This document shows, in pieces, positions 1-7,096 of a stretch of 64,000 nucleotides of DNA. Both the position numbers and the translations under genes were made by a program. The DNA is from Bacteroidales bacterium (GTDB taxonomy: Bacteria; Bacteroidota; Bacteroidia; Bacteroidales; P3), in contig JAFRTM010000012.1 of NCBI GenBank assembly GCA_017439185.1, positions 1 to 64,000 on the forward strand, given 5' to 3'. How positions within the stretch are numbered: position 1 is the first letter of the stretch; each line of letters opens with the position of its first letter. The notes beneath the pieces are model-generated. The model was not told where the DNA came from and did no database searches. It worked only from the letters and a program-made list of their open reading frames with translations.

Positions 1-1
1 A

Positions 2-1003
2 GGATGCTTCGGAGTGGGGGCGAGCGTGAAAGGGGTGTATAACCTGCCGGCCATACTGGAGAAGCAGGAGCGGTGGCGTAACGTGGCGGAACCGTTGCAT
101 TTCTACCACGGCGACCACTTGGGCAGTGCGGCATATCTGACTGACGGCGGCGGGCATGTGGTGCAGACGCTGGCCTACCTGCCCTATGGGGAGGACTGGG
201 TGGAGCAGAACGGCTTGAGCGACACGTCGCGGCTGGGGATGTACCGCTACAACGGCAAGGAGCGGGACGGCGAGAGCGGGTACCACTACTACGGGGCGAG
301 ATATTATTGGAGCGAGCTGTGGAACGGCTGGCTGAGTGTGGACCCGATGGCGGACAAGTATCCAAGTCTGTCACCCTATAACTACTGCGCCTGGAATCCG
401 GTGGTGTTTGTGGATCCGAATGGAATGATTATTGATAGTGCTAGCGTCTCTGAAAATATCAAAACGCTGCTGACTACGAGTAGTGCATTCGCAGATGCAT
501 ATGAAACGTTGTCAAATGATCAAGATAATATATATTCATTCAATGTATGGGGCACCTCAGCTATAGAGGATGGGAGAAAAATCGATGGAAACCTTTTATA
601 TGATGGGGAGAAAGTGATAATCAACCATATTGAAATGGATGATAATTATGCTCTATTTGAAGAGGTTGCACATGCCCTACAATATTATAACGGTGATATA
701 GGATTTATAAAAACTTACAATAAAGAACGAAACCTTCAGTGGGGTACCATCGGGTTAGATTGTATGGATGAAATTAATGCTAAAGAGTGGGCCGCGAAAG
801 TGGCAAATAGGGTAAAAACCAGTTATAGTGTGACCGATCTTACGAATGATGGTTATAATGTAAAATCCTTAGGGTTAGAGCCCAGAACGGCATATCAGGA
901 CTATAAGGGCTATTTGAATTCCAATCCCGGAATGACTGAATCTTCATATAACACAAGAGGTTGGATTGAGCATAGTTTTATCCGGTTAAGAAAAAAAGAA
1001 TGA
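2..1003 (+). CDS. RHS repeat-associated core protein, C-terminal part with variable tip (5' end cut by the window)
   Basis: The frame is open to the left edge, so the upstream YD repeats and delivery region lie outside; a GTG at 14 is not a credible start. The RHS core is seen as GDHLGSAAYLTD, LPYGE, then the YNGKERDGESGYHYYGARYY block and SVDPMADKYPSLSPYNYCAWNP, ending near position 420. After the conserved DPNGM the sequence turns sharply AT-rich: the hypervariable tip of about 195 residues. In RHS proteins this tip is the toxin, released inside the core shell. The tip holds FEEVAHALQ followed by EINAKEWAA, the same motif pair as the next cassette; it resembles a zincin helix in which the first His is Glu. 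The activity is inferred, not known. The stop overlaps the next start (ATGA). Confidence 0.85.
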   Translation, partial: GCFGVGASVKGVYNLPAILEKQERWRNVAEPLHFYHGDHLGSAAYLTDGGGHVVQTLAYLPYGEDWVEQNGLSDTSRLGMYRYNGKERDGESGYHYYGARYYWSELWNGWLSVDPMADKYPSLSPYNYCAWNPVVFVDPNGMIIDSASVSENIKTLLTTSSAFADAYETLSNDQDNIYSFNVWGTSAIEDGRKIDGNLLYDGEKVIINHIEMDDNYALFEEVAHALQYYNGDIGFIKTYNKERNLQWGTIGLDCMDEINAKEWAAKVANRVKTSYSVTDLTNDGYNVKSLGLEPRTAYQDYKGYLNSNPGMTESSYNTRGWIEHSFIRLRKKE

Positions 1004-1734
1004 TGAGAAAAAAATATATATTGTTTTTCCTTGTTTGTTGCTGTATGCATTGTTTTGAGGCTAATGCTCAGATAGAAGAAGCGCCATCAGCAACTTGCAG
1101 AAGATATAGGCATATTATTTTGCACGAAACGGATAAATTCAATGTTCCTAAGATATCAGACACTGATTCCTTTGCTTATTTTTATCGTCCAGAATTCAAA
1201 TGTCGCTATTTGGATGATGATTATATTCTTTGTCAAATTGAAACAATAAATGACACATTGAATATATGTGATCTGCCATTTAATGTTTGTATTGGAATGA
1301 ACACTTCTGTTAAAGTATTAGATTTACAAATAAGAATATTAGAGTGGTATAGGTCAAAAGAAAGTCCTTTAATAGAAATGTTTTTTTCTGACATCTTTTT
1401 TAGTGATGAATTTATATACGGAAAAAAACATGGACTGAAGGATCATATTTCATATATTGACTCCTGTATTAACGACACCACAGAAAGGTTTGCTCAATTG
1501 TTCCTGTTAGTAAAAGAAGATGAAATACCTCTATTAAAAAAGTATTATGAAAATAATTGTAAAATTATGTTTAGTTGCAGCAGAATGATAGGGAAAAAAT
1601 CTTTTTACGCTGACATGTTTTTTATAAAATACGAAACAGATGAACTTTACAATTTAAACGAGTGGGGCAAATTTCTTCACCATAAGATGAAGGAACTAGG
1701 CACATTGCACAAAACAGACACAGAAAAAAAGTGA
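1000..1734 (+). CDS. exported partner (candidate immunity protein) of the first RHS tip
   Basis: 244 residues, no family recognised. The N-terminus (MMRKKYILFFLVCCCMHCF then ANAQ) is a clear signal peptide, so the mature protein should be periplasmic or surface-exposed. The ATG overlaps the TGA of the RHS gene, implying translational coupling. Its place directly behind a toxin tip is the classic position of an immunity gene. It is AT-rich like the tip and unlike the RHS core. Immunity function is inferred from position only; an accessory or co-secreted role is possible. Confidence 0.6.
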   Translation: MMRKKYILFFLVCCCMHCFEANAQIEEAPSATCRRYRHIILHETDKFNVPKISDTDSFAYFYRPEFKCRYLDDDYILCQIETINDTLNICDLPFNVCIGMNTSVKVLDLQIRILEWYRSKESPLIEMFFSDIFFSDEFIYGKKHGLKDHISYIDSCINDTTERFAQLFLLVKEDEIPLLKKYYENNCKIMFSCSRMIGKKSFYADMFFIKYETDELYNLNEWGKFLHHKMKELGTLHKTDTEKK

Positions 1735-1749
1735 TTCTTATTACCCAAA

Positions 1750-2577
1750 ATGCAATCGCAATACCTTATACAACTCGCTGATTATCAACAGTCTTTTTAT
1801 GGCACCTTTACGGGCAAAGAAAAAGACTCAGAATCAGGCTATTACTACTTCGGTGCGAGGTACTTTATGCCAAACTTGAGTATCTGGAACTCGGTGGATC
1901 CGATGGCTGACAAGTACCCCAGTTTAAGCCCCTATAATTATTGTGCGTGGAACCCGATGAAGTTGGTGGATCCGGAGGGGGATAGCATAATATTGTCAAA
2001 ATCAGCTGAAGCCATACACGCCAAGTACTACAACAAAAAAGGTTATGAGGAATATACAAATCTATACAACAAACTGAATAGGGATGAAAGTGTATTATTC
2101 TATTTCAAAGAAGGCAATGATAATCAGTACGCCAAAAGTCAGGGTTCAAACGGCATAATTGACTATTCGGAAACCCAGTTGGCGAGCTATTCCCATGGCT
2201 GTTTTGATGTCGAATGGGGAACACCGAATGATAATTACGGAGGAACTATAGAGCATGTTTATATGGAGGAATTTCGCCATGCAGGGCAAATTGTAGAAGG
2301 TGACTATAAATTATCTGCTGCCAGTACTATTGAAAGTGAATATAATGCAAAGCGATTCGCAATACAGAATACTCGGAATAGATATAGTCTTTATTATGAT
2401 GATAATATTAATCATATATACAGTATCCCAACCGAGTTATATATCATCGATACCTATGGTCCAGAAAGAGCAAAACAATACCTGAAGTATGGGATAGATG
2501 TAGATGCCAAAAATCGGGATAACAATGTTATTAATCGTAAAGAAGGAGGTCATTATAATGTTTTTCCGATTCGCTAA
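1750..2577 (+). CDS. orphan RHS core/tip cassette 2
   Basis: 275 residues. It starts with about 19 non-core residues, then enters the RHS core at FTGKEKDSESGYYYFGARYF, continues through the SVDPMADKYPSLSPYNYCAWNP block, and switches at about residue 78 to a unique tip of some 198 residues. There is no N-terminal repeat or delivery region, so it is a displaced 3' cassette that could be expressed as is, or recombined onto the full RHS gene through the shared core. The tip carries YMEEFRHAGQ and SEYNAKRFA, matching the spacing pattern of the first tip (EExxHAxQ, then NAKxxA) though the rest differs. It lies in the same frame as the preceding stop, 15 nt downstream. Confidence 0.75.
   Translation: MQSQYLIQLADYQQSFYGTFTGKEKDSESGYYYFGARYFMPNLSIWNSVDPMADKYPSLSPYNYCAWNPMKLVDPEGDSIILSKSAEAIHAKYYNKKGYEEYTNLYNKLNRDESVLFYFKEGNDNQYAKSQGSNGIIDYSETQLASYSHGCFDVEWGTPNDNYGGTIEHVYMEEFRHAGQIVEGDYKLSAASTIESEYNAKRFAIQNTRNRYSLYYDDNINHIYSIPTELYIIDTYGPERAKQYLKYGIDVDAKNRDNNVINRKEGGHYNVFPIR
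1807..1853 (+). repeat. RHS-core direct repeat, copy 1
   Basis: A 47-bp stretch encoding FTGKEKDSESGYYYFG that is almost identical at 3197-3243 and 4385-4431 (one C/T difference in the third copy). Similarity continues in weaker form through the PMADKYPSLSPYNYCAWNP block. The complete RHS gene at 240-300 encodes a related block with quite different, GC-rich codons. Confidence 0.9.
2543..2549 (+). promoter_or_regulatory. Shine-Dalgarno site deciding the start at 2558
   Basis: AAGGAGG sits 8 nt before ATG 2558. Strong Shine-Dalgarno sites are uncommon in Bacteroidota, so this one is conspicuous and argues against the upstream ATG at 2504. Confidence 0.6.
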
Positions 2578-3127
2578 TATTATAATATCATCGTTACCTG
2601 TAGCAATCTTAATGATGGCAAATGCAGCGTACTGCCAAGATACAATAATCTTGCGAACTTATGATTGTGCAATAATTGATTTTCATCTTGCAGATTCTTG
2701 TGCATGCTCATATGCAGAACGATATGATATAAGATCCTCATCAAATCACACATACGATATAATCAGAATAAATGTCGATTCTGTTATTTGCATGCACACT
2801 ACCGATTTTATAGATGAGCATTATTACCTTGATAGTGTTAAATATCTAGTTTATGAATTACCGATGACATTGAAACCAGATTCCCTCTACAGAGCGAGTG
2901 TTGAGGTTGGATTTAATATGCATTATGTAAAACTGAACAAGTTGTATCATAAAAATAATGTGTTTATACCTCAAGAGGTTATTATTAAGTACTTAAAGTT
3001 GCAAGCTAGCTTTCTCTGCGATACGCCAGATCCTACTTTCGAGTGCTTTCTGTGGAAGACATATATGGCCAATCAAATGAAAAAATGCTTTAACAAGTAC
3101 AATGAATTTCAAGATTTTTGCAACTGA
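2558..3127 (+). CDS. exported partner (candidate immunity protein) of RHS tip 2
   Basis: 189 residues from ATG 2558. An in-frame ATG exists at 2504, but the 2558 start is preferred: a strong AAGGAGG lies 8 nt upstream (2543-2549), and only this start places a signal peptide (MFFRFANIIISS..., ending near AAYCQ) at the N-terminus. The start lies inside the end of the tip-2 gene (20-nt overlap). The mature part is rich in aromatic residues and Cys and matches no family I recognise. Immunity is inferred from gene order. Confidence 0.55.
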   Translation: MFFRFANIIISSLPVAILMMANAAYCQDTIILRTYDCAIIDFHLADSCACSYAERYDIRSSSNHTYDIIRINVDSVICMHTTDFIDEHYYLDSVKYLVYELPMTLKPDSLYRASVEVGFNMHYVKLNKLYHKNNVFIPQEVIIKYLKLQASFLCDTPDPTFECFLWKTYMANQMKKCFNKYNEFQDFCN

Positions 3128-3139
3128 TGATAAGATTTT

Positions 3140-3970
3140 ATGATTTCAGGTTTCTATATCCAACTCACTGATTATCAATGGGCTTTATTTCGCCGCTTTA
3201 CGGGCAAAGAAAAAGACTCAGAATCAGGCTATTACTACTTCGGCGCTCGGTATTACCAACCCACCCTGAGCATCTGGAACAGCGTCGATCCAATGGCCGA
3301 CAAGTACCCATCTCTGTCACCATATAACTACTGTGCTTGGAATCCGATGAAGTTGGTGGATCCGAACGGAATGGATGTATACTACTTCAATGAGGACGGA
3401 TCATATTCTCATAAAACAAAATCTAAAGGAGAACACTATGGTGTAATAACGATAAACAACAAGCAAGTAAAATTCACATTTGCAGACCCTATTAATGATC
3501 CTCAATCAATAGATAAAAAGAAAATCTCAAAAATAAACTTTATGTCGGATAAAAGTATAACTGATTTTCTTAATGCTGCTGGTGTTTACGATATGTCAAA
3601 ATCCACATGGAAAGAAAAAATAAACTATCTTTTAACGGAAAGTAATGCGAGCAAGGAGAACGGATCTGGCAAATTGGATTTTGTTATTACAGCTGGCGAG
3701 CAAGGTCTTAATAGCAATACTCTTTATCTGACAATGGTGGATGATGTTATGGTGGCCCACAATGATTTTAATTTTGGCAATTTCTTATGGGGCGCCAGTA
3801 CTGCCGAATTAGGCATACCTCCTATAATTGCTACAATCGGTGCCCATGTAAACAACTTTCTCAATGATTCAGAGAATGTTACATTGCCATTGTCTCAAAG
3901 AAAATTTGATTCTAAAGATGATCAACTGTCAATAAAACTAGGAATAAAATGGGCAAAACACAGAAGATAA
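3140..3970 (+). CDS. orphan RHS core/tip cassette 3 (possible toxin-44-like tip)
   Basis: 276 residues with the same plan: a short leader ending TDYQWALFRR, the FTGKEKDSESGYYYFGARYY core, the PMADKYPSLSPYNYCAWNP block, then after DPNGMD a tip of about 197 residues. The tip contains NFGNFLWGASTAELG and, later, DSKDDQLSIKLGIKWA. The GNFxxGA plus DDQxDIxxG layout recalls the polymorphic toxin type 44 family (a predicted RNase), but the match is by eye and tentative. It is in frame with the preceding stop 12 nt upstream, and its 3' end overlaps the next gene by 22 nt. Confidence 0.7.
   Translation: MISGFYIQLTDYQWALFRRFTGKEKDSESGYYYFGARYYQPTLSIWNSVDPMADKYPSLSPYNYCAWNPMKLVDPNGMDVYYFNEDGSYSHKTKSKGEHYGVITINNKQVKFTFADPINDPQSIDKKKISKINFMSDKSITDFLNAAGVYDMSKSTWKEKINYLLTESNASKENGSGKLDFVITAGEQGLNSNTLYLTMVDDVMVAHNDFNFGNFLWGASTAELGIPPIIATIGAHVNNFLNDSENVTLPLSQRKFDSKDDQLSIKLGIKWAKHRR
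3197..3243 (+). repeat. RHS-core direct repeat, copy 2
   Basis: Same 47-bp block as at 1807-1853, identical over its whole length apart from flanks; encodes FTGKEKDSESGYYYFG. Confidence 0.9.
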
Positions 3971-4335
3971 TGACTATTGCAATATATATCTGCATCATTG
4001 CGGCTTATTCATCGTGTACCTCATCGCGTACACGCGAATCATGTGATATAAAAGACGATTCAGCTATATATAATAGTAATATAGATCATGTGACACAACA
4101 CTCAAACGGCTATATATTTTGTTTGACAGATAATTCTAGTTTTTTTTGCTATTACAAAAATGAAAAATTAATGTATCGAGATATCCATCAAGGACTAAGT
4201 CAGCCACATGCGTTAATAGCGGACTCCAGTAGTTATTCAAAAAAATATAAAATTAATGCCTTGTATGTTGTTCAAGTTATAAGCTATATTGATGAAAATA
4301 AATGTAGACGGTTATGGTTCGACCATGAAAAATAG
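3949..4335 (+). CDS. lipoprotein partner (candidate immunity protein) of RHS tip 3
   Basis: 128 residues. MGKTQKIMTIAIYICIIAAYSSC has a basic start, a hydrophobic stretch and a Cys in a plausible though imperfect lipobox (AYSSC), so a membrane-anchored lipoprotein is likely. It overlaps the end of the tip-3 gene by 22 nt. It is the smallest of the five partners, with no recognisable domain. Immunity is inferred from position. Confidence 0.55.
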   Translation: MGKTQKIMTIAIYICIIAAYSSCTSSRTRESCDIKDDSAIYNSNIDHVTQHSNGYIFCLTDNSSFFCYYKNEKLMYRDIHQGLSQPHALIADSSSYSKKYKINALYVVQVISYIDENKCRRLWFDHEK

Positions 4336-5182
4336 TTTTTCCATTTCACAACCCTCTGATTATCAGGGGTCTTTGTTTCGTCGCTTTACGGGCAAAGAAA
4401 AAGACTCAGAATCAGGTTATTACTACTTCGGAGCCCGGTACTTTATGCCCACCTTGAGCATCTGGAACTCGGTTGATCCGATGGCTGACAAGTACCCAAG
4501 TCTGTCACCATATAACTACTGCGCTTGGAATCCGATAAAACTGGTGGATAATGACGGAATGGAAATTGCAGACTATTATGATATATATGGGAATTATATT
4601 GGCTCAGACGGAAGGAAAGATAATATAATATATTTGGTTACAGATGAAAAAGAGGTTAACCAGATTATTGATAATGCTGCGGATTGTAATGTTATGTATA
4701 CGGAATCTAGTACCATCAGTTCAAAACTACAATTATTATCACATGAGGTTAGAAATAGGATACTGGATTATTTGGAGACTTCACATGAAGGAATACCGAA
4801 CAATGAATATGGTGGAGTGGTAGTCCGTCAATCTGATGGCACAGATAACTTTGCACGATACAAACCCGGCGTACCATACAAACAAGGGGAGAAAGGATCC
4901 GTTTCTTCAGCAATTATGCCAGAAGACAAAAATATAATAGTAAATAGTAACGGAATACCTCTTACCCGTTTCCATTCACATGGAATTTGGTTGAATCAGA
5001 ATCCATCTAAACAATCAGACGGCCCAGATAACGACATCGGCAATTATTTAAAGGCACCAGTTCTCTTGGGTTATGCAATGCAAATGGGGATGGTTAGCAA
5101 AAAGGTTAACTTCTATAATGCTACTGGTGTTATGGTGTCGTTACCATTTAATATTTATAGATCAATCGGAAAAAAAGAATAG
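4325..5182 (+). CDS. orphan RHS core/tip cassette 4 (JAB/MPN-like tip)
   Basis: 285 residues from ATG 4325, which overlaps the end of the preceding lipoprotein gene; an earlier in-frame ATG at 4289 is possible. Leader PSDYQGSLFRR, the core block FTGKEKDSESGYYYFGARYF, the SPYNYCAWNP block, then a tip of about 205 residues. The tip ends with TRFHSHGIWLNQNPSKQSDG, followed by a Gly-rich stretch and NATGVMV. HSHG with a following S and D is reminiscent of the JAMM/JAB metal site (HxH...S..D), but the spacing is one residue longer than the standard motif. A JAB-type peptidase toxin is an inference. Confidence 0.7.
   Translation: MKNSFSISQPSDYQGSLFRRFTGKEKDSESGYYYFGARYFMPTLSIWNSVDPMADKYPSLSPYNYCAWNPIKLVDNDGMEIADYYDIYGNYIGSDGRKDNIIYLVTDEKEVNQIIDNAADCNVMYTESSTISSKLQLLSHEVRNRILDYLETSHEGIPNNEYGGVVVRQSDGTDNFARYKPGVPYKQGEKGSVSSAIMPEDKNIIVNSNGIPLTRFHSHGIWLNQNPSKQSDGPDNDIGNYLKAPVLLGYAMQMGMVSKKVNFYNATGVMVSLPFNIYRSIGKKE
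4385..4431 (+). repeat. RHS-core direct repeat, copy 3
   Basis: Third copy of the 47-bp block, differing from copies 1 and 2 by one synonymous C-to-T change. Confidence 0.9.
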
Positions 5183-5183
5183 G

Positions 5184-6053
5184 ATGGGGAAAGGATATTA
5201 TATTTTTTTATTTATGGTCATTGCGCAATTTTGTGCGTTTGGGCAACCAAATAATTTAATCTTTGAGACAATGAATGAATATGATTTGGCAAAGGATGAC
5301 CAAACTTGGCTATACTATTTTCCCACAAACCGTATATGCTTTTATAAATACGGAGATCCGTTGGAGTGGAAGAACTTAAATAAGCAAAGATTAAAGAAAA
5401 TAACCAGCAAAGAATATACAATTTACGGAGTAAATAGTTATAATTCTTTTGACTCGATTGTTGTATGCTTATATAAATGTAGAGTAATGGCAAAAGGTAG
5501 GAAAATGACCGTGCAAAGATTAAATAAGACAGACTCAATGCAATGCCAATTTGCATATGATGATAGTAAAGCTGTGTGGCAAATGGTTAGAAATAATTGT
5601 TGCATAGCTTCCAATTGGACAGATAAACCAGAGGTTTACCCATTTTCATACCCTGACATAAAGCCGATCTCTTCTTCATATGTACTGGAGAAGGCACCGC
5701 GGTCTATTCAAGTTTATATGTCTAACCTTAAATTGGGATATGATGTGGCGTCATTGTTTTATATAACACCACATTTTTATGATTCCGTATATGCAAAAGA
5801 TTACAAGACTATATCTGACGCCGATACCATCAGCAGGCTGTATGGGTTAATTAAAAATGCACGGCACAATCAGCATATGACCAATCAACCAAAACTTGAT
5901 GTAAGATGTAAAATTGTTTTTGTGTATTACGGCAAAGATTTGCAGCTGGAGGAAATACCTATTTATATTGACCCTCTACACTTCTTATTCAATAATCAAA
6001 TATTTGATACACCTTCAGAATTAAAGGATCTTTTAATGTTGATGGGCACATAA
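5184..6053 (+). CDS. exported partner (candidate immunity protein) of RHS tip 4
   Basis: 289 residues from ATG 5184, 1 nt after the stop of the tip-4 gene. The frame is open back to 5073, but only the 5184 start gives a signal peptide (MGKGYYIFLFMVIAQFCAFGQ), so it is preferred. The mature part is rich in Tyr, Asn and Lys and contains several Cys (RNNCCIAS); no family recognised. It is the largest partner of the array. Function is inferred from its position after a toxin tip. Confidence 0.55.
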   Translation: MGKGYYIFLFMVIAQFCAFGQPNNLIFETMNEYDLAKDDQTWLYYFPTNRICFYKYGDPLEWKNLNKQRLKKITSKEYTIYGVNSYNSFDSIVVCLYKCRVMAKGRKMTVQRLNKTDSMQCQFAYDDSKAVWQMVRNNCCIASNWTDKPEVYPFSYPDIKPISSSYVLEKAPRSIQVYMSNLKLGYDVASLFYITPHFYDSVYAKDYKTISDADTISRLYGLIKNARHNQHMTNQPKLDVRCKIVFVYYGKDLQLEEIPIYIDPLHFLFNNQIFDTPSELKDLLMLMGT

Positions 6054-6176
6054 GGACAGCATCACATTTTTCCGCAAGGGAAACAGTTTGAATTTGGCGG
6101 ATATGTTCCTCAACAGAAAGATAAATATATAGACCCTGCAAAATATAGAAAATTATGGCGAACTTATGCAAGATAA
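6054..6176 (+). pseudogene. C-terminal remnant of a fifth RHS toxin tip
   Basis: Immediately after the stop at 6051-6053, the same frame stays open for 40 codons and reads GQHHIFPQGKQFEFGGYVP then DPAKYRKLWRTYAR and a stop at 6174-6176. No RHS core and no start precede it. HHIFPQ is a motif seen in HNH-type nuclease tips. Its stop lies 22 nt inside the next exported protein, the same toxin-partner overlap as in cassette 3, which supports reading it as the 3' end of a lost toxin whose partner gene survives. Confidence 0.55.
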
Positions 6177-6859
6177 TATATATTTCATTAGCAGTGCTGT
6201 TTGTATGCTCACCTATAGAAATGTATTCTCAGAATTATTATGTTAATTCCATAGAGTACTATAATATGGGTACATCTCAGGTTGAAGAATCGTCTATATT
6301 AGAATATAACAAGTGCGGTGTGTGTGACAGTACTCCTACTGGATCCACGGACATGGGTAGCAGTGGATCATCTAATATATATAAGACCACACTTTCTTTG
6401 CCTATTCTTAAGGTAAATGATAAGAGAATCTATCGAATGGTAAAAAAAAGCATTAAAGAATCTTTGTCGTTTGCGGACTTTTTTCAGGCGGATTCTTCCG
6501 GTTTTTTTGTGGTTTTATCTTTACAAGACAGTGTGTCATTTTGTCCCCTTATAAAGAAATCATTAATACAACTTAGGATAGAACCAGCGTTAAATTATTA
6601 TATGTATAATGTTCTGTTTGCGCCAAGATACTATTATCCATACGAGTTTATTGGATGTTTTTACTATGGCAAGATATTATGTATAGTTGAATACTGTTGT
6701 GAGAGCGCATTTGAGCCAACAGATATATTTGTTAATACAGGGGAGAATCAGATGGTTAATATATATCAAAAAGATTTGGAGGTCGGCATGCAATATTATG
6801 GACCAGCAGCATACTATTATATGAAGAAAAACAAGTGGCGGAAAAATGTTGATATGTAG
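6155..6859 (+). CDS. orphan exported partner protein (candidate immunity) of the lost fifth tip
   Basis: 234 residues beginning with a signal peptide (MANLCKIIYISLAVLFVC, then EMYSQ). There is no recognised family; several Cys, including KCGVCDS, and a Tyr-rich C-terminus. It overlaps the toxin-tail remnant by 22 nt, as the intact pairs do. Orphan immunity genes that outlive their toxin are common in polymorphic toxin loci. It closes the AT-rich island; the 237 nt after it hold no gene I can support, only a small GAGGTA/TACCTC hairpin near 6890-6904. Confidence 0.5.
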   Translation: MANLCKIIYISLAVLFVCSPIEMYSQNYYVNSIEYYNMGTSQVEESSILEYNKCGVCDSTPTGSTDMGSSGSSNIYKTTLSLPILKVNDKRIYRMVKKSIKESLSFADFFQADSSGFFVVLSLQDSVSFCPLIKKSLIQLRIEPALNYYMYNVLFAPRYYYPYEFIGCFYYGKILCIVEYCCESAFEPTDIFVNTGENQMVNIYQKDLEVGMQYYGPAAYYYMKKNKWRKNVDM

Positions 6860-7096
6860 ATATGTTAAAAGTGGCCAGTGGGCAGAGCGAGGTAGTGTAC
6901 CTCCGGCACACGAGGTTAGTGGTCAGTAGCCAGTGTTGGGAAAACGGACAAAACACACCGAAAAACACATTGGAGAAGCGGACAAATCTCTAAAAGTCAT
7001 GATGCAAACATATAACTTATTCGGCAAATGTATTTTTTTTTGCCAAAAAAGCTATTACCCGTCAGGGAATTTTATGAGGACCTTGAAATATTGTAA

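Noticed and set aside
1807..4431. Spaced identical repeats suggesting a CRISPR-like array
   Set aside because: The three 47-bp copies are about 1.2-1.4 kb apart and encode the RHS core; there are no short spacers.
6870..6936. Possible sixth 11-bp array (AGTGGCCAGTG and AGTAGCCAGTG exactly 55 bp apart)
   Set aside because: Intervening units do not resemble each other; the local period looks nearer 7. Too weak to group with the other arrays.
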